Part shown: in pieces, positions 11,201 to 25,195 of the stretch | Layout: each line of letters begins with the position of its first letter | How positions within the stretch are numbered: position 1 is the first letter of the stretch | Source: Cruorifilaria tuberocauda | Taxonomy: Eukaryota > Nematoda > Chromadorea > Rhabditida > Onchocercidae | Length of the DNA stretch: 64,000 nt | NCBI GenBank assembly: GCA_013365365.1 | Contig: JABVXU010000146.1 | Coordinates: 55,079 to 119,078, forward strand | Reading direction: 5' to 3' | Notes under the pieces: generated by a model | Seen by the model: only the letters and a program-made list of their open reading frames with translations | Database searches by the model: none | What the model was told of the DNA's origin: nothing | Program-made: the position numbers and the translations under genes

Positions 11201-14200
11201 GATTATGCGATAAAGTAAAATGGAGGTAACTGTACAACACCTCCAAAAAAATGCTCTAGATCCAAACTTACTCATCCCAAAGAGCAAACTTTTAAAAATT
11301 TTTTTAAAAACTTGTTTCAAATAGCAGAAGCTTCAAAAATATCTCAACTAACAATTTTGGAGATCAAGACACGAAATATTTCTTTTCAGTAAATTTTCCC
11401 AATAACATCATTCACGAAACATGACCTTTTAACAAACACTATAATTTGCACTATCATAAAGCCGAGAAACCCTTGCGCAATTAGCAGAGAAGCTGCTCAC
11501 TACCATTAACAATCAGATGTGATTATCCTATATTACCTAACCTCTTACCCTCTTTCTGTGAAATTAAACGCCTGACCTATTTTACTCTTTACTATATTTA
11601 TTACTTGAAAAGACAATAGGCTGACCTTAGGGAAAAGAAGATAATGAATAAAGAAAAACTAAATAATAGAACAATTTGGAAATGAAATTAAAATTAATTA
11701 AGCAACAGTGAAAAACTCTTATTCAATGTATGCATCTATTTTTACATATGATACAAATCATTAACAGTTAATTAGTCGAAAATGATCTTGTATCTCCTTA
11801 CAAATTTCCTCCTATCTCTTCATTAACTTTCCCGGAACTTTTTCCCTAAAAGTTTGCAATTCTTATTACTTACGTTACAAATTTTTTACAAAATCTAACA
11901 GTAAAATATTACGTGATGTTAACAGCATCTCTGATAATGGAATCTGCAAATGATCGAACAGCTTCATCATATGTAGCACTGAATAGCAGACTTTGATATT
12001 TCGCTCCTGACCGCTCCAATTCGCTAAAATTCGCTTGGAAAAAATGCACAAATAAAACAACAAGACACCAAACACTTTTCTCATGAGTAAAAGGCTTGAA
12101 ATTAATACTGAAGAAAACTTGCAACAAGTTTGAAATTGAAATCTGGGCTTTCAGCGCACCGCTCAATATATCGCCATAATACGATTGAATGTCAACGATT
12201 TTAACTATGTTTATCCAAATATATTCCTCTCTTTAAAAAGCAAATCTAGTTTGGTCTAAATTTCCAAAATAAACGAACAAACATACTTATGCAGCCGAAT
12301 GCTTTGATCCTGATGCCCTTGCTGTGAGATCATAACGTCGGCCTCATCTAACACTAAGCAAATTATTTTAGACGGATCGATTACTTTGAGTTTTGTCACC
12401 CAGTCCAACATTTTACCTGGTGTGCCAATTATTATCTGTTCTTCGATTTTTTCACTACGCGACACTGAAAAAATTTCGCCTGTTTCTAACAGTATCATTA
12501 TCAATCAATCAAATGACACTAAATATTAAGATCCAAACGAAAAGCTTATATTCATAAGTAAACACTTGATTTAGAAGCTATTTGATTTAGAAGCTATTTT
12601 ACGACGTTTTTAATAGTTATTTCTAAGAAAAAAAAAGAATCAAAATGAACTTATATTAGGAAAAGTACATTTGAGATCCTTACACAGTAATTTTAAAATA
12701 CTAATAGTCCAATATATTTTCATATGAAAAGCATTTACAAAAAAAAATTTACTTCGTTCACCCTTAACTGCGTAGCGAATTTTAATTTCCGGCAAAAACT
12801 CGCTCATTTTCTTGACCACTTGGCCAATCTGCATAGCCAGTTCATAAGTAGGTGCAAGGCACAAACACTGAGGCCACTTATTCGACGGCACGACACGTGA
12901 TAGCATTGTAAGTACGAAGGTTGCTGTTTTACCCGTACCACTTTGTGCTTGTGCAATCAAATTCATCGGTCTTGAAAAAAATTTGAAAGTTCAGTAATTA
13001 TTGAAACAACTATATATGATATTTAGGTATTTAGGTATATTCAACTTATTGATTATTAATTATAGATGATTGGTATAATCTATTCATTTTATGGATTCAG
13101 ATATAGATGAAAAAATATAGTAATAATGGAATGAATGCATATACGGTTCAACTAGAAGTAAAGGCAATGCCGCTTCTTGAATTTTTGATGGCATATAGAA
13201 ATTCATTTTGTCCAAAGCCTTCAGAAGTTCATCCTTCCTGCAAATGATAGAGTATTAATATATTAATCAAATTCAATGAAAGAAAAACGTTAGAAAAATG
13301 ATCAACAATCCCAATTTTTTGATGTGCAATAAACATTGATCATTTTTACCGTTGAATTTTCTGATCCTATGAAATGCAAAAGAATGTATTCAGCCTTTAA
13401 ATATAATAAAAATTTAGTGATAATATCACAGGATTATTTGCCCACATGCTTTTGATTTTAAAAAACTCACAGACGTAAACTTTGGAATGAAGTAACGGAA
13501 TACAGCGGTGAATTCGGATCAGTTCGGGCTTGTGAAATTTCTAAACTACCATTTTGTAGATTTTCCAGTTTTTTATGCAATATTTTGTTTAGTAGCGATA
13601 TTTCCTCGCTAGGCATTGCTAAAAAATCAAACTTCAAACAACAACCGTAATTAACTATTCAGAAAGCTGCCCACCACTTCATTTATAATAACCGATACTT
13701 ACTATAATTTTAGCGAGGTTAATTCAGCAAGTGCATAAATTAATCTTAAAATTATTTACTATGATATGGGTATTTAATGCGCCTCATCTTTCCACGGTGG
13801 TATAGCATTAATGCTTTCGAGATTTTTTTTGAACCAGTTCAACTAAATTTAAATAAATTGAAGGTAATGGCCCCAATTTTTTTATACTGATTCCATTGCA
13901 GGCTGAAAAATTGCAACCAATTCTTTTTAAGGAATATTTGCAAACTCACGCTTTTCACATTCATCTTTCGGAAAAGATCCATTACCATCATGAGAAATTC
14001 CCTGAAGAACATTCCCCATTGCTTTCTAAATATTTCGATACTTCAAAACTATAGAGAAGTTCTAAAAATTGCAAAGCACTCCAAAATGAGAATCAACAAG
14101 TGGCGATACATGATAGTGCCATAATCATTCAATCTCCTAATATATCTAAACATCTTTCTGTGCATTTATTGTACTGTAGTAAAGAAAACAGACCTGTGCT

Positions 14201-17200
14201 GTTGCAGTAGGAATAACTGGTGCAATAGTTTCATCTGAAAAAAATTCCCATCACATTTTTTCAAGATTATAGAACAAAAAAAAATTATGGACAAACTTGC
14301 TCGGGAAATTTTATCAGCGTTATTTACCACCTACTTGAAAGAATTAATAAAAATTATCCTTACATATTCCACTTCTTTCGCCTTTGCAGAAAGCTCGTCC
14401 ATATAGGGGCCGACCATTTGATGGAGGCATGAAACCACCAAATTTCGGAGTTATGTTACTTGGTGGATCTATAAAACCTGTGAGATATACAAGATTAACA
14501 CCGAAAAAGAACTAAAGTATAAAAAATTAATGCTAGCACAACTCTTAGTACTCAACGCTACACGTTTTAAACTTTCTTTTGGAAATTTGCTACTCGTTTT
14601 TTTTTTCCTTTCTTCTTCTTTTTCAGACTTTTGGAATTACTTGAGTAACGAAACTATAAAACTGCTGAGTGAGCTCAACTTTCAAAATGAATACTATAGC
14701 AAACCTGTCACAGATGCAATGAAACGCTATAAAGTTATTTATATATCACCAACAAAGTTTTAGAAAACTTACAAGCACTTTCAAAAAAACAAGCTCCCAT
14801 AATACGTTGCTCTATAACTGAAATGATTTCTGACATAATTTTAACAATAAAAAATACTCGTTGCTATCTGCACAGGAACAAATGGAGATGAACGACTGGA
14901 AGCCTGTTTCCAAAAATTTTTCTCACGTTCTTCCAAGGATAATGTGTGCGCTGCTGAAAATGAATGATGAATTATTCCATTTCAATTTAATTTGAACGAA
15001 AAAAAGACACAAACGATATTGTTTTTGACTGAAATCGATTTTTAACATTCATTTTACAAAATGCAGAAGGAAAACTACTTTAAATGCAATTCAGATTAAT
15101 CACAGTACTTTCGTCGTTTGTTGATACCTATAAATTATTGAGGACATAAAAACAATATCCTAAGTTTTAGAAAACAAATACTAATATCTCGGAAATTTAC
15201 TTAAAACTATATCGTTTTTCATGAAACCTAGTTAATCACAAATAGATGGGTTAGAGCGGAATTCAGCGTTAATTTGATATGAGAAGATAATAAGCATGAT
15301 TCGTATTGTCAAGGAATACTGCATTATAATTTGTCATTTATATCAGTAATTTACTTTGTATACCAGTCATCTCACGCAGGAATTCAAAAAATCAAAAAAT
15401 TGTTAACCTGGTGATTTTTCGAGCTGGGAGGGCTGCTGCATTCGAACGTTTCCAACATTATTATTATTGAAGCTTCCTTTACTTGGTAATGGTGGGTTTA
15501 CTGAGGAATTGTTACTTTCAGCTTTCAAATTTTGTTCTTTCAGCTCTGAACGTCCTCCATCTTTCGGTCCATTTCGTCTGTTTATCCATCGTTCATCATT
15601 ACCACTGAACTGCGACGGACCCGAAGAATTTGACAAATTAACGCTAGTTGGTGAAGCGAACTGACTCATGCTGTTTAACTGATTCGAATTTTCTGTAAGC
15701 AGGTTTTGTCTGGAAAAACCGCTGCTTGCAACTTTTGTCAAAGTTCCGTTATTATAGGATGGATCAACTGGTTTAGTTAACCGAATTCCACCACCAAACG
15801 TGCTACCAAATCCTTGCAGAGCTGAACCTTAAAACAAGATAAATTTTGCAGTGTCAGATAATATATTACAGTGCTCAGCGGAAACAATAAATTACAATTT
15901 GAGTTGATAAAGAAACTGAAAATATAGCTGAAATTTCAAACTAGATTTGCGCTGATATGCAACAGGAAGAAAATTCACGATGTAATTTCGAAAATAAATA
16001 TAAGCTGGAAAAAGTAATTCTAGCTTCATAGATATGATGAAATGAAAATTGCCGAATAGCTCCTAACTCCGAAAAAATCGGTTAAATTCGTATCTCTTAG
16101 CGGAAGAAGTGAACCTACTTCCAAATGAATTCCTTGAAGCCGGATTAAACGATGTCCCTGGATTACCTTTATTACAACTCCCATCAACGACTTTTCCACG
16201 CCTGCTGCTCCCGTCATGTGGACTACCTTGCAAGTTCAAATTACCACCAAATACACTTCCACCAAACACTTTTGGTGCTGTAAAACGATCGCCTTCAAAC
16301 CGTAGTCGTGGGCTTAGAACACTAATTCAGAGAGTTATAGTACACGAAAATTGAGCACAAAGTTTTAAAGAAAGCAGTAACTAGTAAGACTATAGGGCTG
16401 GTGGGCAGTGAGAGCCATAAATATTATTGGTAAAATTCAATATATGAAGTCATTTAATTTAAGATTTCAATAATCGATGACGGGCTTCCCATACTTGCAA
16501 TGCTTCGTTTTCTAATCCAACCGATACTTGTTTGTACGTAACAAAAAAAGCGATAATTTTTGTCCACAAGAAAAATATCACTCAACAAAGAAGTCAGCAA
16601 TGAGAAACCTATGCACATTCAGATATTCTTAAATAAACTTTATGATATAATAAAAAATCTTGTGCTTTTCTGTTTTCTTTCCTAAACAAAATTATTTAGC
16701 AGCACAAATATTTCACTGCAAACATTTTTTTTTTAATTTCTCCCAAATGGTACCTGAAAATCCGCCAAATGGCTGTTGCTCATTGCTGCTGTTATTACTG
16801 TCTACCTTTGATTTGTCATCCAATGATAAATCTCTTGTCTAAAATAAATACGCAAAATTTGTCACGTGCATAATTAACAAGTATAATTATTCAAGACATT
16901 TAACTAAACCACTGCAAAGAACACCAACCTATTTCTCTACGACAAAAGATATTTTTGCAATTACCATTAATTCGCTACCAGTGAATTTATAATCTTTACG
17001 GTTCCTTTACATTCAGTTATATTCACTTTGATTCTATATACAACACCATACTAGATACTCAGTATTCAATATTCTCACTTTTCTTGGAGATCACTTAAAT
17101 TTGAAAAAGGACAGAATTGCAAACTTCGTCAACAACATTCCTATTCCGACGGTTCTTCAGATGACCTTCTGGAAGAGCCCACGGATCATCAACGGAATTG

Positions 17201-17214
17201 TTTGCTCCCGCCAT
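8224..17214 (-). CDS. ddx-19: DDX19-type DEAD-box RNA helicase with N-terminal FG region
   Basis: ATP-dependent RNA helicase of the DDX19/Dbp5 family, which remodels mRNPs at the cytoplasmic face of the nuclear pore during mRNA export. Seventeen exons, from the ATG at 17214: 17125-17214, 16754-16838, 16068-16277, 15408-15827, 14858-14953, 14364-14477, 14194-14234, 13950-14025, 13471-13618, 13145-13237, 12753-12970, 12287-12464, 11913-12023, 9647-9782, 9290-9452, 8631-8828, 8224-8294. All junctions agree in phase and total 816 codons with the stop. Residues about 50-310 are Asn/Ser/Gly-rich with seven FG dipeptides, such as VFGGSVFGG and GFGSTFGGG. The core starts near residue 378. Visible motifs are [19 protein letters not shown] (Q motif), AQSGTGKT (465-472), PTYELA, GTPG, DEAD (570-573), SAT (605-607), IIFCYTRK, VCARGIDV and HRIGRTGR (758-765). 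PTYELA replaces the usual PTRELA, as in human DDX19. Human DDX19 lacks the FG region; I recall FG repeats in the C. elegans orthologue. Confidence 0.95.
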
Positions 17215-17218
17215 TCAC

Positions 17219-17220
17219 CT
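17219..17220 (-). other. 3' splice acceptor just upstream of ddx-19 start
   Basis: On the minus strand TTGCAG ends four bases before the ddx-19 ATG (GTGA then ATG). No upstream coding exon was found, so it most likely receives a spliced leader, leaving a 4-base genomic 5' UTR. A 5' UTR intron is the alternative. Confidence 0.5.
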
Positions 17221-17221
17221 G

Positions 17222-19378
17222 CAATGACACTAAGGTATGAATTTTGATAGAACCGATGGAATGACACAATCATACGCAAGAAAAAATGATTACTTTATTT
17301 CCGAAGAACGAATGCAACAATATCGAAAAAAACGCCTCATAAATGCCCACAGAAATTATAAGATTTTCCGAATATTCGGGAAAATGCTTAAAAGTGAGAA
17401 TCTGAGTCTAATCTATATGTGATTTAAGTATTAACCAATATAAAAAATAACACTAATTTTCCAATAAATCAATTAGAAAATGAACGACGATCTCGGAAAA
17501 GAATTTAAGTATAAAACTTAGAAAAAAGATGCATTTAATTTTCTTCGAAAGAAAACTTTTAAATAAATCTAGCCAGAAATAAATCAAAACTTTGCAAAAA
17601 GTAAATTAAACAGGCTTGACTTCTGCTTCCTACATGATTGCAATTCCGGTAGAGCGAGATTTGTTTGGAAAAAAATAAATAAATAGCAAAATCGCAAATA
17701 TCCTCGAAACTTAAAAATGACTGTCGACAAATTTTGATTATAAGACGTTAATTCACTGTTAGAGCACAAAAAACATTTTTGATAGCATGTGAGGTGTACG
17801 TAAATGGTAGTCTAACGTAATAGCGATTTTATCACAAATTACTAATTGATAAGTTATTGATAACTAGTCGTATCAGATTTTGCGATAATAATATGGGATG
17901 AGTTATGAAAATGAATTCTACTACTACTACTATTACCGAGATATTTCGGTGAAATTATAAGATTTATATTATTTATGCTTGTATTTTTGAAATAAATAAA
18001 AAATGTAACATCAGAACATTCAGAATCAAATGCCTGCAAGGTCATTTGTATTAAATGTTCAACAAAATACCTAATTTTAACTGGGTAAATTACGAAATAT
18101 GAAAAAAAATTATGAAATGAAGCAAAGATGAAATCTAAAATTTGAAAATGAAATGAAAATATTTCGACTATCAAACATTTAAATTATTCAGGCGAACAGC
18201 TAACGATCGGTAGTGTTGAGGAAACCATTTAATATAAATTAAATTCACGGGTTTGTTTTAAAAGATCGTTCAAATTTTTTCTCACATTGGATGACTAAAT
18301 ATATGTGTAAATGCGAATGATATAATAAATGTTACCATCACAAGCAATGCCTACTTGATATGCTATTCATGATCCATTAGTTACATATAATTTTCATCTG
18401 ATCCCAGTAAGTAGATTAAATTATTCCAAGTGTTTCTAAAATATCATAAATCTGGCTAACAAAACCGACAAATGCTAATTAATTGATGGAAAAGACAAAA
18501 GGCTAACAATGAAATAATATTTAAATTTAACTAGAGAAATAACGAAGAATTAACAGTTTATCATTCATTGCTAATTCATGGCAATGCATCACATTTGGAC
18601 TAGCTCTAGTGCTTTCTTTGATAACTTTTTACTTTTGATTTTGGAGCAAATTTTATATTATCACTCTCAATTGCCGAATAGTAAAGTGAAGCATGAAGTA
18701 GAAAGTTTAAGTTGAAGAAGCATTTTCATTATGAAATCAAGGAGCACTTTTTCTCAGTTAGAAATTTGAAATTCTTTTTCATTTCACCAAAAAAAAAGAA
18801 CTTCGATCTCTCATCATTTCACCGTTTTACAAGAAATACATATAAATTACTTTTCAAAAAATTAATGAATAATTTTTCGTTTTTCTGAAGAAATTAGAAA
18901 TAAATAAAAAAAATAGAATCTATGATTAAATAGATGGAGACTTATCAGTGTTGTCATCAAAAACTTTGTTACATTATAGGTAATAGAATATATCCGAAAG
19001 AGTAATATATTGCATAGATTTAATTCATACTCGTTTCTTAATCCAAACAATTGTGAATAAGAAATTTTATAACTTTAAAATTGCGTTAACTCATTTTATC
19101 ATACTGATAAGTGATGTCAGGCAAGCAGAGATGTCACTTGAAGATAAAAATTTTGTATTTTGTTAAAAGATGAAATTAATTTGAAGAAATATATCAATAC
19201 GACGAATCATTTGTGCGTTATAATATTAATGATGAAATAGTAGTTATCTAACTTCATATCATACAATACATATGTAAATATGTGCATCTATATTCATGTA
19301 TAGATTGATATTTATCATTGAAAGTCGTTGCATCATAGGTGGCATTTTCATTAATTAAATATTTAAATTAATTAGCAG
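17222..19378. other. Intergenic region between ddx-19 and the transthyretin-like gene
   Basis: About 2.1 kb of AT-rich sequence, presumably containing the ddx-19 promoter. Open frames at 17237-17422, 17584-17769, 17854-18174 and 18862-19050 look like chance readings. I saw no repeat array, RNA gene or exon chain. Confidence 0.6.
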
Positions 19379-19384
19379 TTTATT
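19379..19384 (-). terminator. Candidate polyadenylation signal of transthyretin-like gene
   Basis: TTTATT on the plus strand reads AATAAA on the minus strand, about 85 bases past the stop codon. Support is motif and spacing only. Confidence 0.4.
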
Positions 19385-19466
19385 TGATAACAAAAAAAAA
19401 GAAAGTAATGCGTGTTTTAAATGCAATTTCATGTTTATAAAAATACTAGTATCAAATATATCACAA

Positions 19467-20444
19467 TTAAGGTAAACATTCTTGTTCTTCTGATTCAAAA
19501 AATCCTTGCAAATCAAATGAATCAAAATTGATCCATTCTTCCGGTTTTGGGTCTCCGTTATGGATGAATTTTTGCGGTATTTTAATTGTTATTTTACGTA
19601 TACATTGCTAAAATAACAAATCTTTCTTTTATATAAAACAGTCAGTTGATAAATAGAATTAATCGATAATTTTTTAATAAGAAACCATAAAGTAAAAGAT
19701 ATATTCTACAACAAAATGATGCATAACTTGCAAATATCTCTTATCAGATTTTAGCGTCAAACATTGTAATGCATTTTCTCCTCACTGTAAACAACTAATA
19801 ACAAAACTTCAAACACTAAACAAAAACTACATGGAATTAGCTTTGGCTATATCTAATTTTCAAAACTGAGAATATATCTGAGAGGAAATTATGGCAATAT
19901 TCTGGTACTTCATCTGCAATTTTTCGCATCGTTTTTTTTGTAGTAAAGTAAAACACCTGTATTAGTCTTTTTTTTTGAAGAAAAGATACCTTTGATTGAA
20001 CTTGACAATCTGTTACTATGTATAGTGCTGGATTGATATGCGCTGATTTATTTGTACTTCCATTTAGCTCGAATTTTCCATCAGCATCAACTATCGCCTC
20101 ATCAAGTTCATCAACATCAGGACCTAAATATGTCGCTGTAAAATGAATGAAAAGCAAAGTTAACATAAAGTATCTTTTTAACTTATTAAAAAAATCATGG
20201 CTTTACTGATTCTTTGCTATCTATGTTACATTCATAAATGACCAGTTCATATGGTCAGTTGAAAGAGTAATTGAGTTTAGCCACAGAAACCTGAGTCAAG
20301 GTCGCCTATGCCAACTTCAGTTTGATTAGCCGGTTCGGAGCCACACGTTAATCGTCCACGTACCGCAATGCCTTGTGTACGCGTTGCAACAACATCGATC
20401 ATAAACGCAAATGATAGAATCAATGATGCATACCATGCAAACAT
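19467..20444 (-). CDS. Secreted transthyretin-like (TTL) family protein
   Basis: Three exons, 20291-20444, 19990-20135 and 19467-19607, join in phase to give 146 residues. Residues 1 to about 22 (MFAWYASLILSFAFMIDVVA) form a signal peptide. The mature part matches the nematode TTL fold: GRLTCGSEPA near the start, a central acidic strand with GKFELNGS, ALYIVTDC, then QCIRKITIKIPQKFI and a terminal EQECLP. Four cysteines fit the two disulfides of the family. TTL proteins are a large nematode-specific secreted family, abundant in filarial secretions; most ligands are unknown, and one C. elegans member (TTR-52) bridges phosphatidylserine on dying cells. I cannot assign this one to a numbered C. 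elegans ttr gene. Chosen start: the only ATG upstream of the signal peptide, preceded by a poly-A run and a TTTCAG acceptor. Confidence 0.93.
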
Positions 20445-20464
20445 TTTTTTTTTTAAATGTAAAA

Positions 20465-20466
20465 CT
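20465..20466 (-). other. Probable trans-splice acceptor of the transthyretin-like gene
   Basis: On the minus strand AACTTTCAG ends about 20 bases before the ATG, with no upstream coding exon. This is the consensus nematode acceptor and a typical spliced-leader distance. Confidence 0.5.
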
Positions 20467-22744
20467 GAAAGTTAAAAAATTTTCTGATCTATTTAATTAA
20501 AATTAACTCATGATAACGATGCTTACATCAAGCTTATTTCAAGAATATGGAAAGATTAATACACTCTCTTAAGTCCATCCTTATTTCTTTTTTACATTGC
20601 CATGGAAGTTTTTTGAATCGGCTAATTTGTCATTTCAGACAAAGGTTTATTCTTCGTTAAAGATTATTAACACTATTATTTAACAATTATAGCGTCAATA
20701 GATAATAAGTTCATCTATTATTGACGATCGAAGTGATAATCAATCATTAGACAAGTAAGGATTGGATAAGATAGATTAACGAATTGTTCTTACTGTTATT
20801 GATTAAAGTAATAATGGTTTTGAGTAGCTACTAACTGATAAAATCGATTACGATCCACTCGTAAAGTTAATCGATCTATAGCAACTGCTGAGCGATGAGT
20901 TAAGCCATATATATTCCCTTGATTGGGTGGTGTTGATATAATAGTACTGGAACAAAGGAATCACAAAATCACTTGATCTATATGAACAAAGGATTATACA
21001 ATCAGTTGATGAATGAAATTAATTGCAACAAAGAATCATCTTGACATACAACAGATTAAGCCAATAATTTCTTTGTTGATTAATCCGATGATAAAGTGGA
21101 AGTTATTTGATGTTTAATTAATTGTAATAAATTGAGATAAGCATATTCTATCATTTATGAATTTCTCTCTATAGCATGGACTTTCGAAATACTAAATACT
21201 TTAATCATATAAATATTATAATAAGAAGTTATTTTGATTTTGCATTCATCATATATTGATTAAAAATGAATTAAACAATTTTAATATTCATATATCATGA
21301 TGAAAATTTCAATCGCAATTAATTCAATTCATCAATATTTGAAATTCAAACGAACGAGCATTAATAAACTGAAGACGATAAATTAATCATCGAAATCGTG
21401 ACAGAATCTCAAAAAACCAGTATTTATTAACTCATATCTTTACTTGAAATTAGAATTATTATCATTTCTTATTTATTGCAATATTTGCTATTTGTATATT
21501 CAATATTGTTAAATGATTATTTTTAAACATGAATGGATGCAAAAAATTTCAACGCCCTTCCTTATCAAAGGATTAAATTTAATTAAATGATAATTTAATC
21601 AATTCCACAACAAACAATTCTGGAGAATTTGCATTTCAGACATACATACTCGTTTTCCGAAACAAAATATTACCACTTCAATGCGTACTGAAGACAGGAA
21701 TTCAGGGATATGAAGGAAGAAAATTTTTCGTTAGAAAGAAAATCATCAAACTCTCAGTGATTTGCTTCGTGGATAATATCATTCAATCAATTATGGATTT
21801 AATTTTGCTTAAGTTAAAGATCAAAATGATTATTTGGAAGAATGTATAACATGGGGGAAGAAATTATTTTTTCTAGGATGAAGTTTGATGTGATTGAATT
21901 TACCGTACACTTAACACATGCAAAAATTATGCTTGAAATTAGCAAGTAATTAAAGCTTATTAAATTGATTGCTTAAAAAGGATATTCTAATAGTGTTTAA
22001 TCAAGAAGAGAGAAATGGATGTATTTCTGATCAGTGCATTGTATATATATGACTTCACTGAATTTACGACTTTCCTGGTTTCCGATCATTGCGATAATCT
22101 TATCAGTTGACGAATGATTTCTCTTTCGTTCCTTTATTCCGATCCCTTTCTATAAATTACATTTCAATTAATATATTAACTTGAAATAATCGTTACTCAA
22201 TCATTTGAGCAGTGGTGCTATCATAAAGGAATTCCCGGGATATTTGACACAAACTGAATTTTATTCTAAAGCTATTTTTTCGGTATAATTATTTCGGAAA
22301 AATCAAATTTTTAGTGGTGAAGCTATCATGAAATCATGTTTAACTTGGATACTTATCATGAAATAAGTGTACAAGTTAAAAGAGTTATTTGACATATATT
22401 TTATGTGACTGAGTTTGGTAAAAAGTGTTGCGGAAATTTCACGTGATCACGTATGAGCGTGTAACAAACAAAGTTGTTCAATATATGAAAGTTTTATGAA
22501 ACACATAGAATAGAAGCATTTCTATTTTTATTCTGTAAAAATTTTCTAGTATATATGCTTGCATTGACTATAAAAGAATGAAATAAATGTTGCAAAAATA
22601 AAATGTATCATGTAGGAAATTTGAAATTTCAATGCATGAAGAAAAGAGATAAAGAGTAAAACTGATAAGAAGTAAGAAGAAGAAAAGAGATCGTAGTGAT
22701 AAGAGAGAAGGATTATCCCAATTCATCTATCAATCCATAAATTA
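20467..22744. other. Intergenic region
   Basis: About 2.3 kb of AT-rich DNA upstream of the transthyretin-like gene and downstream of the unassigned gene at 22745. No exon chain or structured RNA was recognised. A small dyad (CGTCAATA with its complement, 20693-20725) is present. TTTATT at 22527-22532 could be the polyadenylation signal of the gene at 22745. Confidence 0.5.
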
Positions 22745-23863
22745 TTATTTCCCTTCATTATTTCTATTTTCTTGATTCTGTTTCATTCGTAAATAATTCA
22801 CTTCCTGATCTTCCAATTTATCAGCAACCGCTGCACTGTACACGTCTTTTTGTTCCTCCTAGAAAGAGAAAAAACTTGCAAATTATTAAATTAAATTTTA
22901 AATCAATTTTTCCTTTTTATTGGTACCCAATTTTTACTTACTTACTCATTGCTTATTGTTTTTTCGGCTAGTAAACAATTATACTTTTTATTTTTATGTA
23001 TATTTATTCATTCAATAAAAAATGTTTGTAATATGCATATCTTTTCTGATTATTGCGATTCCTAGGGAAGTTAAGATTTTTAATTGGTTGGGTACTTTTT
23101 TTGGATCTAATCAAAAGATTCAGCTTATGTGGTATTGAACTTTTTACTGTTGGTGGTTTAAGAGTTCTGCTAGTTTAGATGCTATTTTGCATGATGCTTA
23201 TTATGTCGTTGCTCATTTTAAATCTTAAGGCTATTTATTGTCAATGAATCAATGATAATAATTTGAAAGAAATTAAAAATATCTTCTGGTTGTTCAATTA
23301 TATTTTAAAACGAAAGAGATTCTATCAAGCTTTCTTGATCACAAAAATGCTTCGTAGCTTATGAATTGAACACAAACGATGATTTTGATCATACGTGAGT
23401 ATTCTTATAAATAATTGATTAATTCATTTATTAATTAATAAATTAATATGAGCATAATGAATGAAACCTGATATATACAGAGTGTTAATTTCAGACTCTA
23501 TTTGTACTATAATATGTTTGTTGATTATTAGCAATTTTTGGAACGGTTTGGTTTATATTTCTCTCTTTTGGATATTTCGGTTTGTATTTTTGTTTATTTT
23601 ATGTTTGAGATGCTTAAGCTTTTTTCTCATGATCTTTATTTCTTCTCTTACTTAAATCTCTCGAGAGTGATTTTCGTCAATACTTCCAATTATTTCGATA
23701 AAAAAATAGGTGAAAATTACGACTTACCGATGTTACCGAAAATTTCTGCATTAATTTTTCTTGCGATTCCGCTTCAGCTTGCGTACTAAATCGCCGACGT
23801 ATTTTGCCAGAAGCGATTAAATGCATTGGATTTATTGGTTCAACTGTTAGTGAATGTCGATGA
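22745..23863 (-). CDS. 3' exons of an unrecognised protein gene
   Basis: Two coding-like exons are clear: 23728-23863 and 22745-22858. They join at a consensus donor (TCG then GTAAGT) and an AG acceptor, in phase, ending at TAA. The product ends with an Arg/Lys-rich segment (ASGKIRRRFSTQ) followed by a charged, probably helical tail (EKLMQKF, YSAAVADKLEDQEVNYLRM). The first of the two exons starts with one base of a split codon, so either there is an upstream exon of phase 2, or the message is trans-splced at TTTCAG (23864-23865) and begins at the internal ATG (PMHLIASGK), giving a 70-residue protein. A 318-base open frame at 25388-25701 ends in AG then GTAAAA, a donor of the right phase. I do not recognise the family. 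Confidence 0.5.
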
Positions 23864-24122
23864 CTGAAATGTAAAGTTTTCGCAATTGAAATTCACAAAT
23901 TTTAATTTTCAAATTTCAATTTTGTCAATCTAAACTGAATAGAACAAACAATGATAATTCAAAAATTTGAATTCTTAGCGAATTTAGCGATTAATGAAGC
24001 TATAATGAATTAGATTGGATGCTTCATGAAATTTTCGATTTCAATATTCTCAAATGTTTGCAAAAATTTTTTAACGATTCTTGTAAGTTTGTAATTTTTA
24101 ACTTTGAAACTTATATTTAAGG

Positions 24123-25142
24123 TTAAAGGTTATCTATATCAAAATAAAGGCTTTTGAAATTTAAGGTTAAAACTGCTAAATTATCGCAAAAAACATGCCA
24201 TCTGTCAACGTTGTTTTGTGAGGAAGCAGCAGACATATGTAAATTGTTCTTTTTTTCTACTGAAATCTTTGTTTTATCGTCAATTTTTCTTATCCTGAAA
24301 TTAAATTTTACATCTTTGTAAGAAAGTATATAATAAGATGTCATGAATACAGTAAGAGTAAGAGTAACGGAACAAATTATCATGAGCAAAATACATATAC
24401 TGTTTCAATTTAATTAAATCTGAAGTGCAATAATTAGTACTGTCAGTGATATTTCTCAGTCGATAGATTAATAAGTGAGATGGAGTTAGATGATATTATT
24501 GTGTAGTTTAATAGAATTATTTATTTAACTACTTTCAAAGAATCAATCGATTCATTATGTATTTGATTTAAAAAATTCATTTACAGATAAACAGGTTAAA
24601 AATCATTAAAATTTTCATGAATGCTACTGAAATAATGCTTTGTTTTCAAAATTGAAGAACAGAGATGAAATAACGTAATCTCTAGTAGTTGCAAAACCTA
24701 TACCGGATCTATGATAATTTTTCCGAACAAACATCCCATAACATTCAATAACACATGCTGCGGAAACTTTTCCGGTCAATCTACTCATTTACAATTCAAC
24801 CGGATCCCGACGGGAAACTCACTAATATTCTATGTATGGGAATTATTGAATGTGAGAATTAGTTTTCCGAATCCGATTTACATAGTAAAGTGTGATTAAT
24901 GAAAATTTATTAATAAAAAAAAACCAATTTCCTTAATGTAAAACGAAGAGGAAACATGAATCAGTTTCTGAAATTGCTTCATCACCACCACCTTTTGCAT
25001 TTTTTTCTTCCTTGCTCCGCTTGGCAGTAGCGAAAAATAAATTATTTTCTTCCATTTTATTATTATCGTTTTGAATCAGTGAAACATTTTAATAGTGATA
25101 CCGATACTGGGAATACAAATAATAAAAAGTAACTAAAATCAT

Positions 25143-25195
<53 letters not shown>

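Noticed and set aside
16109..16354. Plus-strand Pro/Leu-rich open frame
   Set aside because: It is the antisense reading of the FG-repeat exon 16068-16277 of ddx-19.
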